Origin: Petrolisthes cinctipes
Lineage: Eukaryota > Arthropoda > Malacostraca > Decapoda > Porcellanidae
Reading direction: 5' to 3'
Length of the DNA stretch: 64,000 nucleotides
NCBI GenBank assembly: GCA_033782935.1
Contig: JAWQEG010000488.1
Location: 1,426,001 to 1,490,000, forward strand
Shown: one piece after another, positions 8,801 to 21,050 of the stretch
Layout of the letters: every line of letters starts with the position of its first letter
Numbering within the stretch: the first letter of the stretch is position 1
The notes under the pieces: model-generated
Databases searched by the model: none
What the model was told of the DNA's origin: nothing
Seen by the model: the letters and a program-made list of their open reading frames with translations, nothing else
Made by a program: the position numbers and the translations under genes

Positions 8801-11800
8801 GTATCTTCTGTACCCGTTTATATCTCAAATTCTGGCTCTAAACACCCGAAAATTCAATATTTTGGGGTCCCAGAAGCAATCTGTACATGCCTACTCAGTG
8901 CTAGAATATTTTCAAAATATAGGCTAAAAACATGCTAAAAATCGATCTTTTAGGTGCCAAAAAGTCGATATCTCAAATTCAGTCCCAAAACACCCGAAAA
9001 TTCGATATTTAGGGGTCCCAGAAGCGATCTGTACATGCCTACTCCGTGTTAGAGTATTTTCAAAATTCAGGCCCAAAACATGCTGAAAATCGATCTTTTA
9101 GGTGCACAAAAGTCGATATGTGAATGCATCTTCAGTACCCGTTTATATCTCAAATTCAGGCTCAAAACACCCGAAAGTTCGATATTTTGGGCTCCCAGAA
9201 GCAATCTGTACATGCCTACTCAGTGTTAGAGTATTTTCAAAATTCAGGCCCAAAACATGCTGAAAATCGATATTTTTGGTGCCCAAAGTCAATATGTGCA
9301 TGTATCTTCTGTACCCGTTTATATCTCAAATTCAGGCTCAAAACACCCGAAAATTCAATATTTTGGGGTCCCAGAAGCAATCTGTACATGCCTACTCAGT
9401 GCTAGAATATTTTCAAAATATAGGCTAAAAACATGCTAAAAATCGATCTTTTAGGTGCCAAAAAGTCGATATCTCAAATTCAGTCCCAAAACACCCGAAA
9501 ATTCGATATTTAGGGGTCCCAGAAGCGATCTGTACATGCCTACTCCGTTTTAGAGTACTTTCAAAATACATGCTCAAAACATACTGAAAATCGATCTTTT
9601 AGGTGCACAAAAGTCGATATGTGCATGCATCTTCAGTACCCGTTTATATCTCAAATTCAGGCTCAAAACACCCGAAAATTCAATATTTTGGGGTCCCAGA
9701 AGCAATCTGTACATGCGTACTCAGTGTTAGAGTATTTTCAAAATACAGGCCCAAAACATGCTGAAAATCGATATTTTAGATGCCCAAAGTCAATATGTGC
9801 ATGTATCTTCTGTACCCGTTTATATCTCAAATTCAGGCTCAAAACACCCGAAAATTCAATATTTTGGGGTCCCAGAAGCAATCTGTACATGCCTACACAG
9901 TGCTAGAATATTTTCAAAATATAGGCTAAAAACATGCTAAAAATCGACATTTTAGGTGCCAAAAAATCGATATCTCAAATTCAGTCCCAAAACACCCGAA
10001 AATTCGATATTTAGAGGTCCCAGAAGGTATCTGTACATGCCTACTCCGTGTTAGAGTATTTTCAAAATACAGGCCAAAAACATACTGAAAATCGATCTTT
10101 TAGGTGCCCAAAAGTCGATATGTGCATGCATCTTCTGTACCCGTTTATATCTCAAATTATGGCCCTAAACACCCGAAAATTCGATATTTTGGGGTCCCAG
10201 AAGCGATCTGTACATGCCTACTCCGTATTAGAGTATTTTCAAAATTCAGGCCCAAAACATGCTGAAAATCGATATTTTTGGTGCCCAAAGTCAATATGTG
10301 CATGTATCTTCTGTACCCGTTTATATCTCAAATTCTGGCTCTAAACACCCGAAAATTCAATATTTTGGGGTCCCAGAAGCAATCTGTACATGCCTACTCA
10401 GTGCTAGAATATTTTCAAAATATAGGCTAAAAACATGCTAAAAATCGATCTTTTAGGTGCCAAAAAGTCGATATCTCAAATTCAGTCCCAAAACACCCGA
10501 AAATTCGATATTTAGGGGTCCCAGAAGCGATCTGTACATGCCTACTCCGTGTTAGAGTATTTTCAAAATTCAGGCCCAAAACATGCTGAAAATCGATCTT
10601 TTAGGTGCACAAAAGTCGATATGTGCATGCATCTTCAGTACCCGTTTATATCTCAAATTCAGGCTCAAAACACCCGAAAGTTCGATATTTTGGGCTCCCA
10701 GAAGCAATCTGTACATGCCTACTCAGTGTTAGAGTATTTTCAAAATTCAGGCCCAAAACATGCTGAAAATCGATATTTTTGGTGCCCAAAGTCAATATGT
10801 GCATGTATCTTCTGTACCCGTTTATATCTCAAATTCAGGCTCAAAACACCCGAAAATTCAATATTTTGGGGTCCCAGAAGCAATCTGTACATGCCTACTC
10901 TGTGCTAGAATATTTTCAAAATATAGGCTAAAAACATGCTAAAAATCGATCTTTTAGGTGCCAAAAAGTCGATATCTCAAATTCAGTCCCAAAACACCCG
11001 AAAATTCGATATTTAGGGGTCCCAGAAGCGATCTGTACATGCCTACTCCGTTTTAGAGTATTTTCAAAATACATGCACAAAACATACTGAAAATCGATCT
11101 TTTAGGTGCACAAAAGTCGATATGTGCATGCATCTTCAGTACCCGTTTATATCTCAAATTCAGGCTCAAAACACCCGAAAATTCAATATTTTTGGGTCCC
11201 AGAAGCAATCTGTACATGCCTACTCAGTGTTAGAGTATTTTCAAAATACAGGCCCAAAACATGCTGAAAATCGATATTTTAGATGCCCAAAGTCAATATG
11301 TGCATGTATCTTCTGTACCCGTTTATATCTCAAATTCAGGCTCAAAACACCCGAAAATTCAATATTTTGGGGTCCCAGAAGCAATCTGTACATGCCTACA
11401 CAGTGCTAGAATATTTTCAAAATATAGGCTAAAAACATGCTGAAAATCGATATTTTAGGTGCCAAAAAATCGATATCTCAAATTCAGTCCCAAAACACCC
11501 GAAAATTCGATATTTAGAGGTCCCAGAAGGTATCTGTACATGCCTACTCCGTGTAAGAGTATTTTCAAAATACAGGCCAAAAACATACTGAAAATCGATC
11601 TTTTAGGTGCCCAAATGTCGATATGTGCATGCATCTTCTGTACCCGTTTATATCTCAAATTCTGGCCCTAAACACCCGAAAATTCGATATTTTGGGGTCC
11701 CAGAAGCGATCTGTACATGCCTACTCCGTATTAGAGTATTTTCAAAATTCAGGCCCAAAACATGCTGAAAATCGATATTTTTGGTGCCCAAAGTCAATAT

Positions 11801-13263
11801 GTGCATGTATCTTCTGTACCCGTTTATATCTCAAATTCAGGCTCTAAACACCCGAAAATTCAATATTTTGGGGTCCCAGAAGCAATCTGTACATGCCTAC
11901 TCAGTGCTAGAATATTTTCAAAATATAGGCTAAAAAAATGCTAAAAATCGATCTTTTAGGTGCCAAAAAGTCGATATCTCAAATTCAGTCCCAAAACACC
12001 CGAAAATTCGATATTTAGGGGTCCCAGAAGCGATCTGTACATGCCTACTCCGTGTTAGAGTATTTTCAAAATTCAGGCCCAAAACATGCTGAAAATCGAT
12101 ATTTTAGGTGCACAAAAGTCGATATGTGCATGCATCTTTAGTACCCGTTTATATCTCAAATTCAGGCTCAAAACACCCGAAAATTCGATATTTTGGGGTC
12201 CCAGAAGCGATCTGTACATGCCTACTCAGTGTTAGAGTATTTTCAAAATTCAGGCCCAAAACATGCTGAAAATCGATATTTTTGGTGCCCAAAGTCAATA
12301 TGTGCATGTATCTTCTGTACCCGTTTATATCTCAAATTCAGGCTCAAAACACCCGAAAATTCAATATTTTGGGGTCCCAGAAGCAATCTGTACATGCCTA
12401 CTCAGTGCTAGAATATTTTCAAAATATAGGCTAAAAACATGCTAAAAATCGATCTTTTAGGTGCCAAAAAGTCGATATCTCAAATTCAGTCCCAAAACAC
12501 CCGAAAATTCGATATTTAGGGGTCCCAGAAGCGATCTGTACATGCCTACTCCGTGTTAGAGTACTTTCAAAATACATGCTCAAAACATACTGAAAATCGA
12601 TCTTTTAGGTGCACAAAAGTCGATATGTGCATGCATCTTCAGTACCCGTTTATATCTCAAATTCAGGCTCAAAAAACCGAAAATTCAATATTTTGGGGTC
12701 CCAGAAGCAAGCTGTACATGCGTACTCAGTGTTAGAGTATTTTCAAAATACAGGCCCAAAACATGCTGAAAATCGATATTTTAGATGCCCAAAGTCAATA
12801 TGTGCATGTATCTTCTGTACCCGTTTATATCTCAAATTCAGGCTCAAAACACCCGAAAATTCAATATTTTAGGGTCCCAGAAGCAATCTGTACATGCCTA
12901 CACAGTGCTAGAATATTTTCAAAATATAGGCTAAAAACATGCTAAAAATCGACATTTTAGGTGCCAAAAAATCGATATCTCAAATTCAGTCCCAAAACAC
13001 CCGAAAATTCGATATTTAGAGGTCCCAGAAGGTATCTGTACATGCCTACTCCGTGTTAGAGTATTTTCAAAATTCAAGCCAAAAACATACTGAAAATCGA
13101 TCTTTTTGGTGCCCAAAAGTCGATATGTGCATGCATCTTCTATACCCGTTTATATCTCAAATTCTGGCCCTAAACACCCGAAAATTCGATATTTTGGGGT
13201 CCCAGAAGCGATCTGTACATGCCTACTCCGTGTTAGAGTATTTTCAAAATTCAGGCCCAAAAC
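5750..13263 (+). repeat. Five tandem copies of a 1503-bp HOR (nonamer)
   Basis: Barcodes repeat as F-F-D with 501-bp steps from 5750 to 13264; copies begin at 5750, 7253, 8756, 10259 and 11762. Total length is 7514 bp, five times 1503 minus 1; the missing base lies in 'ctcaaaaaaccg' near 12672. In the central F monomer of each copy, an M1-position monomer has taken the M4 3' half. Sequences around 8.04-9.55 and 9.55-11.05 kb share private variants ('agagtactttc', 'tgcgtactcag', 'aaattatggccc'). Confidence 0.88.
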
Positions 13264-13651
13264 ATGCTGAAAATCGATATTTTTGGTGCCCAAAGTCAAT
13301 ATGTGCATGTATCTTCTGTACCCGTTTATATCTCAAATTCAGGCTCAAAACTCCCGAAAATTCAATATTTTGGGGTCCCAGAAGCAATCTGTACATGCCT
13401 ACTCAGTGCTAGAATATTTTCAAAATATAGGCAAAAAACATGCTAAAAATCGATCTTTTAGGTGCCAATAAGTCGATATCTCAAATTCAGTCCCAAACAA
13501 CCGAAAATTCGATATTTAGGGGTCCCAGAAGCGATCTGTACATGCCTACTCTGTGTTAGAGTATTTTCAAAATACATGCTCAAATCATACTGAAAATCGA
13601 TCTTTTAGGTGCACAAAAGTCGATATGTGCATGCAACTTCAGTACCCGTTT

Positions 13652-14003
13652 ATATCTCAAATTCAGGCTCAAAACACCCGAAAATTCAATATTTTGGGGT
13701 CCCAGAAGCAATCTGTACATGCCTACTCAGTGTTAGAGTATTTTCAAAATACAGGCCCAAAACATTCTGAAAATCGATATTTTAGATGCCCAAAGTCAAT
13801 ATGTGCATGTATCTTCTGTACCCGTTTATATCTCAAATTCAGGCTCAAAACACCCGAAAATTCAATATTTTGGGGTCCCAGAAGCAATCTGTACATGCCT
13901 ACTCAGTGTTAGAGTATTTTCAAAATACAGGCCCAAAACATGCTGAAAATCGATATTTTAGATGCCCAAAGTCAATATGTGCATGTATCTTCTGTACCCG
14001 TTT
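13652..14003 (+). repeat. Tandem duplication of M1
   Basis: Two M1 monomers of 176 bp lie at 13652-13827 and 13828-14003, then M2 follows at 14004. The first has 'cattctgaaaatcg' where the second has the usual 'catgctgaaaatcg'; otherwise I saw no difference. Confidence 0.9.
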
Positions 14004-17000
14004 ATATCTCAAATTCAGGCTCAAAACACCCGAAAATTCAATATTTTGGGGTCCCAGAAGCAATCTGTACATGCCTACACAGTGCTAGAATATTTTCAAA
14101 ATATAGGCTAAAAACATGCTAAAAATCGATATTATAGGTGCCAAAAAATCGATATCTCAAATTCAGTCCCATAACACCCGAAAATTCGATATTTAGAGGT
14201 CCCAGAAGGTATCTGTACATGCCTACTCCGTGTTAGAGTATTTTCAAAATACAGGCCAAAAACATACTGAAAATCGATCTTTTAGGTGCCCAAAAGTCGA
14301 TATGTGCATGCATTTTCTGTACCCGTTTATATCTCAAATTCTGGCCCTAAACACCCGAAAATTCGATATTTTGGGGTCCCAGAAGCGATCTGTACATGCC
14401 TACTCCGTGTTAGTGTATTTTCAAAATTCAGGCCCAAAACATGCTGAAAATCGATATTTTAGATGCCCAAGGTCAATATGTGCATGTATCTTCTGTACCC
14501 GTTTATATCTCAAATTCAGGCTCAAAACACCCGAAAATTCAATATTTTGGGATCCCAGAAGCAATCTGTACATGCCTACTCAGTGCTAGAATATTTTCAA
14601 AATATAGGCTAAAAACATGCTAAAAATCGATCTTTTAGGTGCCAAAAAGTCGATATCTCAAATTCAGTCCCAAAACACCCGAAAATTCGATATTTAGGGG
14701 TCCCAGAAGCGATCTGTACATGCCTACTCCGTGTTAGAGTATTTTCAAAATGCATGCTCAAAACATACTGAAAATCGATCTTTTAGGTGCACAAAAGTCG
14801 ATATGTGTATGCATCTTCAGTACCCGTTTATATCTCAAATTCAGGCTCAAAACACCCGAAAATTTAATATTTTGGGGTCCCAGAAGCAATCTGTACATGC
14901 CTACTCAGTGTTAGAGTATTTTCAAAATACAGGCCCAAAACATGCTGAAAATCGATATTTTAGATGCCCAAAGTCAATATGTGCATTTATCTTCTGTACC
15001 CGTTTATATCTCAAATTCAGGCTCAAAACACCCGAAAACTCAATATTTTGGGGTCCCAGAAGCAATCTGTACATGCCTACACAGTGCTAGAATATTTTCA
15101 AAATATAGGCTAAAAACATGCTAAAAATCGACATTTTAGGTGCCAAAAAATTGATATCTCAAATTCAGTCCCAAAACACCCGAAAATTCGATATTTAGAG
15201 GTCCCAGAAGGTATCTGTACATGCCTACTCCGTGTTAGAGTATTTTCAAAATACATGCCCAAAACATACTGAAAATCGATCTTTTAGGTGCACAAAAGTC
15301 GATATGTGCATGCATCTTCAGTACCCGTTTATATCTCAAATTCAGGCTCAAAACACCCGAAAATTCAATATTTTGGGGTCCCAGAAGCAATCTGTACATG
15401 CGTACTCAGTGTTAGAGTATTTTCAAAATACAGTCCCAAAACATGCTGAAAATCGATATTTTAGATGCCCAAAGTCAATATGTGCATGTATCTTCTGTAC
15501 CCGTTTATATCTCAAATTCAGGCTCAAAACACCCGAAAATTCAATATTTTGGGGTCCCAAAAGCAATCTGTACATGCCTACACAGTGCTAGAATATTTTC
15601 AAAATATAGGCTAAAAACATGCTAAAAATCGATATTATAGGTGCCAAAAAATCGATATCTCAAATTCAGTCCCATAACACCCGAAAATTCGATATTTAGA
15701 GGTCCCAGAAGGTATCTGTACATGCCTACTCCGTGTTAGAGTATTTTCAAAATACAGGCCAAAAACATACTGAAAATCAATCTTTTAGGGGCCCAAAAGT
15801 CGATATGTGCATTCATCTTCTGTACCCGTTTATATCTCAAATTCTGGCCCTAAACACCCGAAAATTCGATAATTTGGGGTCCCAGAAGCGATCTGTACAT
15901 GCCTACTCCGTGTTAGAGTATTTTCAAAATTCAGGCCCAAAACATGCTGAAAATCGATATTTTTGGTGCCCAAAGTCAATATGTGCATGTATCTTCTGTA
16001 CCCGTTTATATCTCAAATTCAGGCTCAAAACACCCGAATATTCAATATTTTGGGGTCCCAGAAGCAATCTGTACATGCCTACTCAGTGCTAGAATATTTT
16101 CAAAATATAGGCTAAAAACATGCTAAAAATCGATCTTTTAGGTGCCAAAAAGTCGATATCTCAAATTCAGTCCCAAAACACCCGAAAATTCGATATTTAG
16201 GGGTCCCAGAAGCGATCTGTACATGCCTACTCCATGTTAGAGTATTTTGAAAATACATGCTCAAAACATACTGAAAATCGATCTTTTAGGTGCACAAAAG
16301 TCGATATGTGCATGCATCTTCAGTACCCGTTTATATCTCAAATTCAGGCTCAAAACACCCGAAAATTCAATATTTTGGGGTCCCAGAAGCAATCTGTACA
16401 TGCCTACACAGTGCTAGAATATTTTCAAAATATAGGCGAAAAACATGCTAAAAATCGACATTTTAGGTGCCAATAAATCGATATCTCAAATTCAGTCCCA
16501 AAACACCCGAAAATTCGATATTCAGAGGTCCCAGAAGGTATCTGTACAAGCCTACTCCGTGTTAGAATATTTTCAAAATACAGGCCAAAAACATACTGAA
16601 AATCGATCTTTTAGGTGCCCAAAAGTCGATATGTGCATGCATCTTCTGTACCCGTTTATATCTCAAATTCTGGCCCTAAACACCCGAAAATTCGATATTT
16701 TGGGGTCCCAGAAGCGATCTGTACATGCCTACTCCGTGTTAGAGTATTTTCAAAATTCAGGCCCAAAACATGCTGAAAATCGATATTTTTGGTGCCCAAA
16801 GTCAATATGTGCATGTATCTTCTGTACCCGTTTATATCTCAAATTCAGGCTCAAAACACCCGAAAATTCAATATTTTGGGGTCCCAGAAGCAATCTGTAC
16901 ATGCCTACTCAGTGCTAGAATATTTTCAAAATATAGGCTAAAAACATGCTAAAAATCGATATTTTAGGTGCCAAAAAGTCGATATCTCAAATTCAGTCCT

Positions 17001-18500
17001 AAAACACCAGAAAATTCGATATTTAGGGGCCCCAGAAGCGATCTGTACATGCCTACTCCGTGTTAGAGTATTTTCAAAATACATGCACAAAACATACTGA
17101 AAATCGATCTTTTAGGTGCACAAAAGTCGATATGTGCATGCATCTTCAGTACCCGTTTATATCTCAAATTCAGGCTCAAAACACCCGAAAATTCAATATT
17201 TTGGGGTCCCAGAAGCAATCTGTACATGCCTACTCAGTGTTAGAGTATTTTCAAAATACAGGCCCAAAACATGCTGAAAATCGATATTTTAGATGCCCAA
17301 AGTCAATATGTGCATGTATCTTCTGTACCCGTTTATATATCAAAATCTGGCTCAAAACACCCGAAAATTCAATATTTTGGGGTCCCAGAAGCAATCTGTA
17401 CATGCCTACACAGTGCTAGAATATTTTCAAAATATAGGCTAAAAACATGCTAAAAATCGACATTTTAGGTGTCAAAAAATCGATATCTCAAATTCAGTCC
17501 CAAAACACCCGAAAATTCGATATTTAGAGGTCCCAGAAGGTATCTGTACATGCCTACTCCGTGTTAGAGTATTTTCAAAATACAGGCCAAAAACATACTG
17601 AAAATCGATCTTTTAGGTGCCCAAAAGTCGATATGTGCATGCATCTTCTGTACCCGTTTATATCTCAAATTCTGGCCCTAAACACCCGAAAATTCGATAT
17701 TTTGGGGTCCCAGAAGCGATCTGTACATGCCTACTCCGTGTTAGAGTATTTTCAAAATTCAGGCCCAAAACATGCTGAAAATCGATATTTTTGATGCTCA
17801 AAGTCAATATGTGCATGTATCTTCTGTACCCGTTTATATCTCAAATTCAGGCTCAAAACACCCGAAAAATCAATATTTTGGGGTCCCAGAAGCAATCTGT
17901 ACATGCCTACTCAGTGCTAGAATATTTTCAAAATATAGGCTAAAAACATGCTAAAAATTGATCTTTTAGGTGCCAAAAAGTCGATATCTCAAATTCAGTC
18001 CCAAAACACCCGAAAATTCGATATTTAGGGGTCCCAGAAGCGATCTGTACATGCCTACTCCGTTTTAGAGTATTTTCAAAATACATGCTCAAAACATACT
18101 GAAAATCGATCTTTTAGGTGCACAAAAGTCGATATGTGCATGCATCTTCAGTACCCGTTTATATCTCAAATTCAGGCTCAAAACACCCGAAAATTCAATA
18201 TTTTGGGGTCCCAGAAGCGATCTGTACATGCCTACTCCGTGTTAGAGTATTTTCAAAATTCAGGCCTAAAACATGCTGAAAATCGATATTTTTGGTGCCC
18301 AAAGTCAATATGTGCATGTATCTTCTGTACCCGTTTATATCTCAAATTCAGGCTCAAAACACCAGAAAATTCAATATTTTGGGGTCCCAGAAGCAATCTG
18401 TACATGCCTACTCAGTGCTAGAATATTTTCAAAATATAGGCTAAAAACATGCTAAAAATCGATCTTTTAGGTGCCAAAAAGTCGATATCTCAAATTCAGT
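14004..18500 (+). repeat. Irregular 501/1002-bp segment with hybrids
   Basis: The register is mostly 501 bp, but monomer identity is mixed. D types occur at 14441 (M4/M1 hybrid), 14942 and 15443, then F types at 15944 and 16770. An M3/M6 hybrid near 15190-15320 ('agaaggtatctg' followed by 'tacatgcccaaaacatactg' and 'gtgcacaaaag') lets an M1-M2 trimer follow another. M2 at 16333-16480 directly follows M6, so one M1 is missing (15944 to 16770 = 826 = 1002 - 176). Confidence 0.8.
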
Positions 18501-21050
18501 CCCAAACAACCGAAAATTCGATATTTAGGGGTCACAGAAGCGATCTGTACATGCCTACTCTGTGTTAGAGTATTTTCAAAATACATGCTCAAATCATACT
18601 GAAAATCGATCTTTTAGGTGCACAAAAGTCGATATGTGCATGCAACTTCAGTACCCGTTTATATCTCAAATTCAGGCTCAAAACACCCGAAAATTCAATA
18701 TTTTGGGGTCCCAGAAGCAATCTGTACATGCCTACTCAGTGTTAGAGTATTTTCAAAATACAGGCCCAAAACATGCTGAAAATCGATATATTAGATGCCC
18801 AAAGTCAATATGTGCATGTATCTTCTGTACCCGTTTATATCTCAAATTCAGGCTCAAAACACCCGAAAATTCAATATTTTGGGGTCCCAGAAGCAATCTG
18901 TACATGCCTACACAGTGCTAGAATATTTTCAAAATATAGGCTAAAAACATGCTAAATATCGACATTTTAGGTGCCAAAAAATCGATATCTCAAATTCAGT
19001 CCCAAAACACCCGAAAATTCGATATTTAGAGGTCCCAGAAGGTATCTGTACATGCCTACTCCGTGTTAGAGTATTTTCAAAATACAGGCCAAAAACATAC
19101 TGAAAATCGATCTTTTAGGTGCCCAAAAGTCGATATGTGCATGCATCTTCTGTACCCGTTTATATCTCAAATTCTGGCCCTAAACACCCGAAAATTCGAT
19201 ATATTGGGGTCCCAGAAGCGATCTGTACATGCCTACTCCGTGTTTGAGTATTTTCAAATTTCAGGCCCAAAACATGCTAAAAATCGATATTTTTGGTGCC
19301 CAAAGTCAATATGTGCATGTATCTTCTGTACCCGTTTATATCTCAAATTCAGCCTCAAAACACCCGAAAATTCAATATTTTGGGGTCCCAGAAGCAATCT
19401 GTACATGCCTACCCAGTGCTAGAATATTTTCAAAATATAGGCTAAAAACATGCTAAAAATCGATCTTTTAGGTGCCAAAAAGTCGATATCTCAAATTCAG
19501 TCCCAAAACACCCGAAAATTCGATATTTAGGGGTCACAGAAGCGATCTGTACATGCCTACTCCGTGTTAGAGTATTTTCAAAATACATGCTCAAAACATA
19601 CTGAAAATCGATCTTTTAGGTGCACAAAAGTCGATATGTGCATGCATCTTCAGTACCCGTTTATATCTCAAATTCAGGCTCAAAACACCCGAAAATTCAA
19701 TATTTTGGGGTCCCAGAAGCAATCTGTACATGCCTACTCAATGCTAGAATATTTTCAAAATATAGGCTAAAAACATGCTAAAAATCGATCTTTTAGGTGC
19801 CAAAAAGTCGATATCTCAAATTCAGTCCCAAACAACCGAAAATTCGATATTTAGGGGTCACAGAAGCGATCTGTACATGCCTACTCTGTGTTAGAGTATT
19901 TTCAAAATACATGCTCAAATCATACTGAAAATCGATCTTTTAGGTGCACAAAAGTCGATATGTGCATGCAACTTCAGTACCCGTTTATATCTCAAATTCA
20001 GGCTCAAAACACCCGAAAATTCAATATTTTGGGGTCCCAGAAGCAATCTGTACATGCCTACTCAGTGTTAGAGTATTTTCAAAATACAGGCCCAAAACAT
20101 GCTGAAAATCGATATATTAGATGCCCAAAGTCAATATGTGCATGTATCTTCTGTACCCGTTTATATCTCAAATTCAGGCTCAAAACACCCGAAAATTCAA
20201 TATTTTGGGGTCCCAGAAGCAATCTGTACATGCCTACACAGTGCTAGAATATTTTCAAAATATAGGCTAAAAACATGCTAAATATCGACATTTTAGGTGC
20301 CAAAAAATCGATATCTCAAATTCAGTCCCAAAACACCCGAAAATTCGATATTTAGAGGTCCCAGAAGGTATCTGTACATGCCTACTCCGTGTTAGAGTAT
20401 TTTCAAAATACAGGCCAAAAACATACTGAAAATCGATCTTTTAGGTGCCCAAAAGTCGATATGTGCATGCATCTTCTGTACCCGTTTATATCTCAAATTC
20501 TGGCCCTAAACACCCGAAAATTCGATATATTGGGGTCCCAGAAGCGATCTGTACATGCCTACTCCGTGTTTGAGTATTTTCAAATTTCAGGCCCAAAACA
20601 TGCTGAAAATCGATATTTTTGGTGCCCAAAGTCAATATGTGCATGTATCTTCTGTACCCGTTTATATCTCAAATTCAGGCTCAAAACACCCGAAAATTCA
20701 ATATTTTGGGGTCCCAGAAGCAATCTGTACATGCCTACCCAGTGCTAGAATATTTTCAAAATATAGGCTAAAAACATGCTAAAAATCGATCTTTTAGGTG
20801 CCAAAAAGTCGATATCTCAAATTCAGTCCCAAAACACCCGAAAATTCGATATGTAGGGGTCCCAGAAGCGATCTGTACATGCCTACTCCGTGTTAGAGTA
20901 TTTTCAAAATACATGCTCAAAACATACTGAAAATCGATCTTTTAGGTGCACAAAAGTCGATATGTGCATGCATCTTCAGTACCCGTTTATATCTCAAATT
21001 CAGACTCAAAACACCCGAAAATTCAATATTTTGGGGTCCCAGAAGCAATC
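18501..21050 (+). repeat. 1326-bp tandem duplication, nearly two copies
   Basis: Private variants recur 1326 bp apart: 'cccaaacaaccg' at 18501 and 19827, 'ggtcacagaag' near 18531 and 19857, 'caaatcatactg', 'gcaacttcag', 'cgatatattag', 'ctaaatatcgac' and 'caaatttcaggcc'. 1326 = 1002 + 324, the extra part being an M5-M6 dimer (M5 at 19663-19810 follows M6 directly). The opening segment also resembles 13494-13650, which shares 'cccaaacaaccg' and 'caaatcatac'. Confidence 0.85.
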
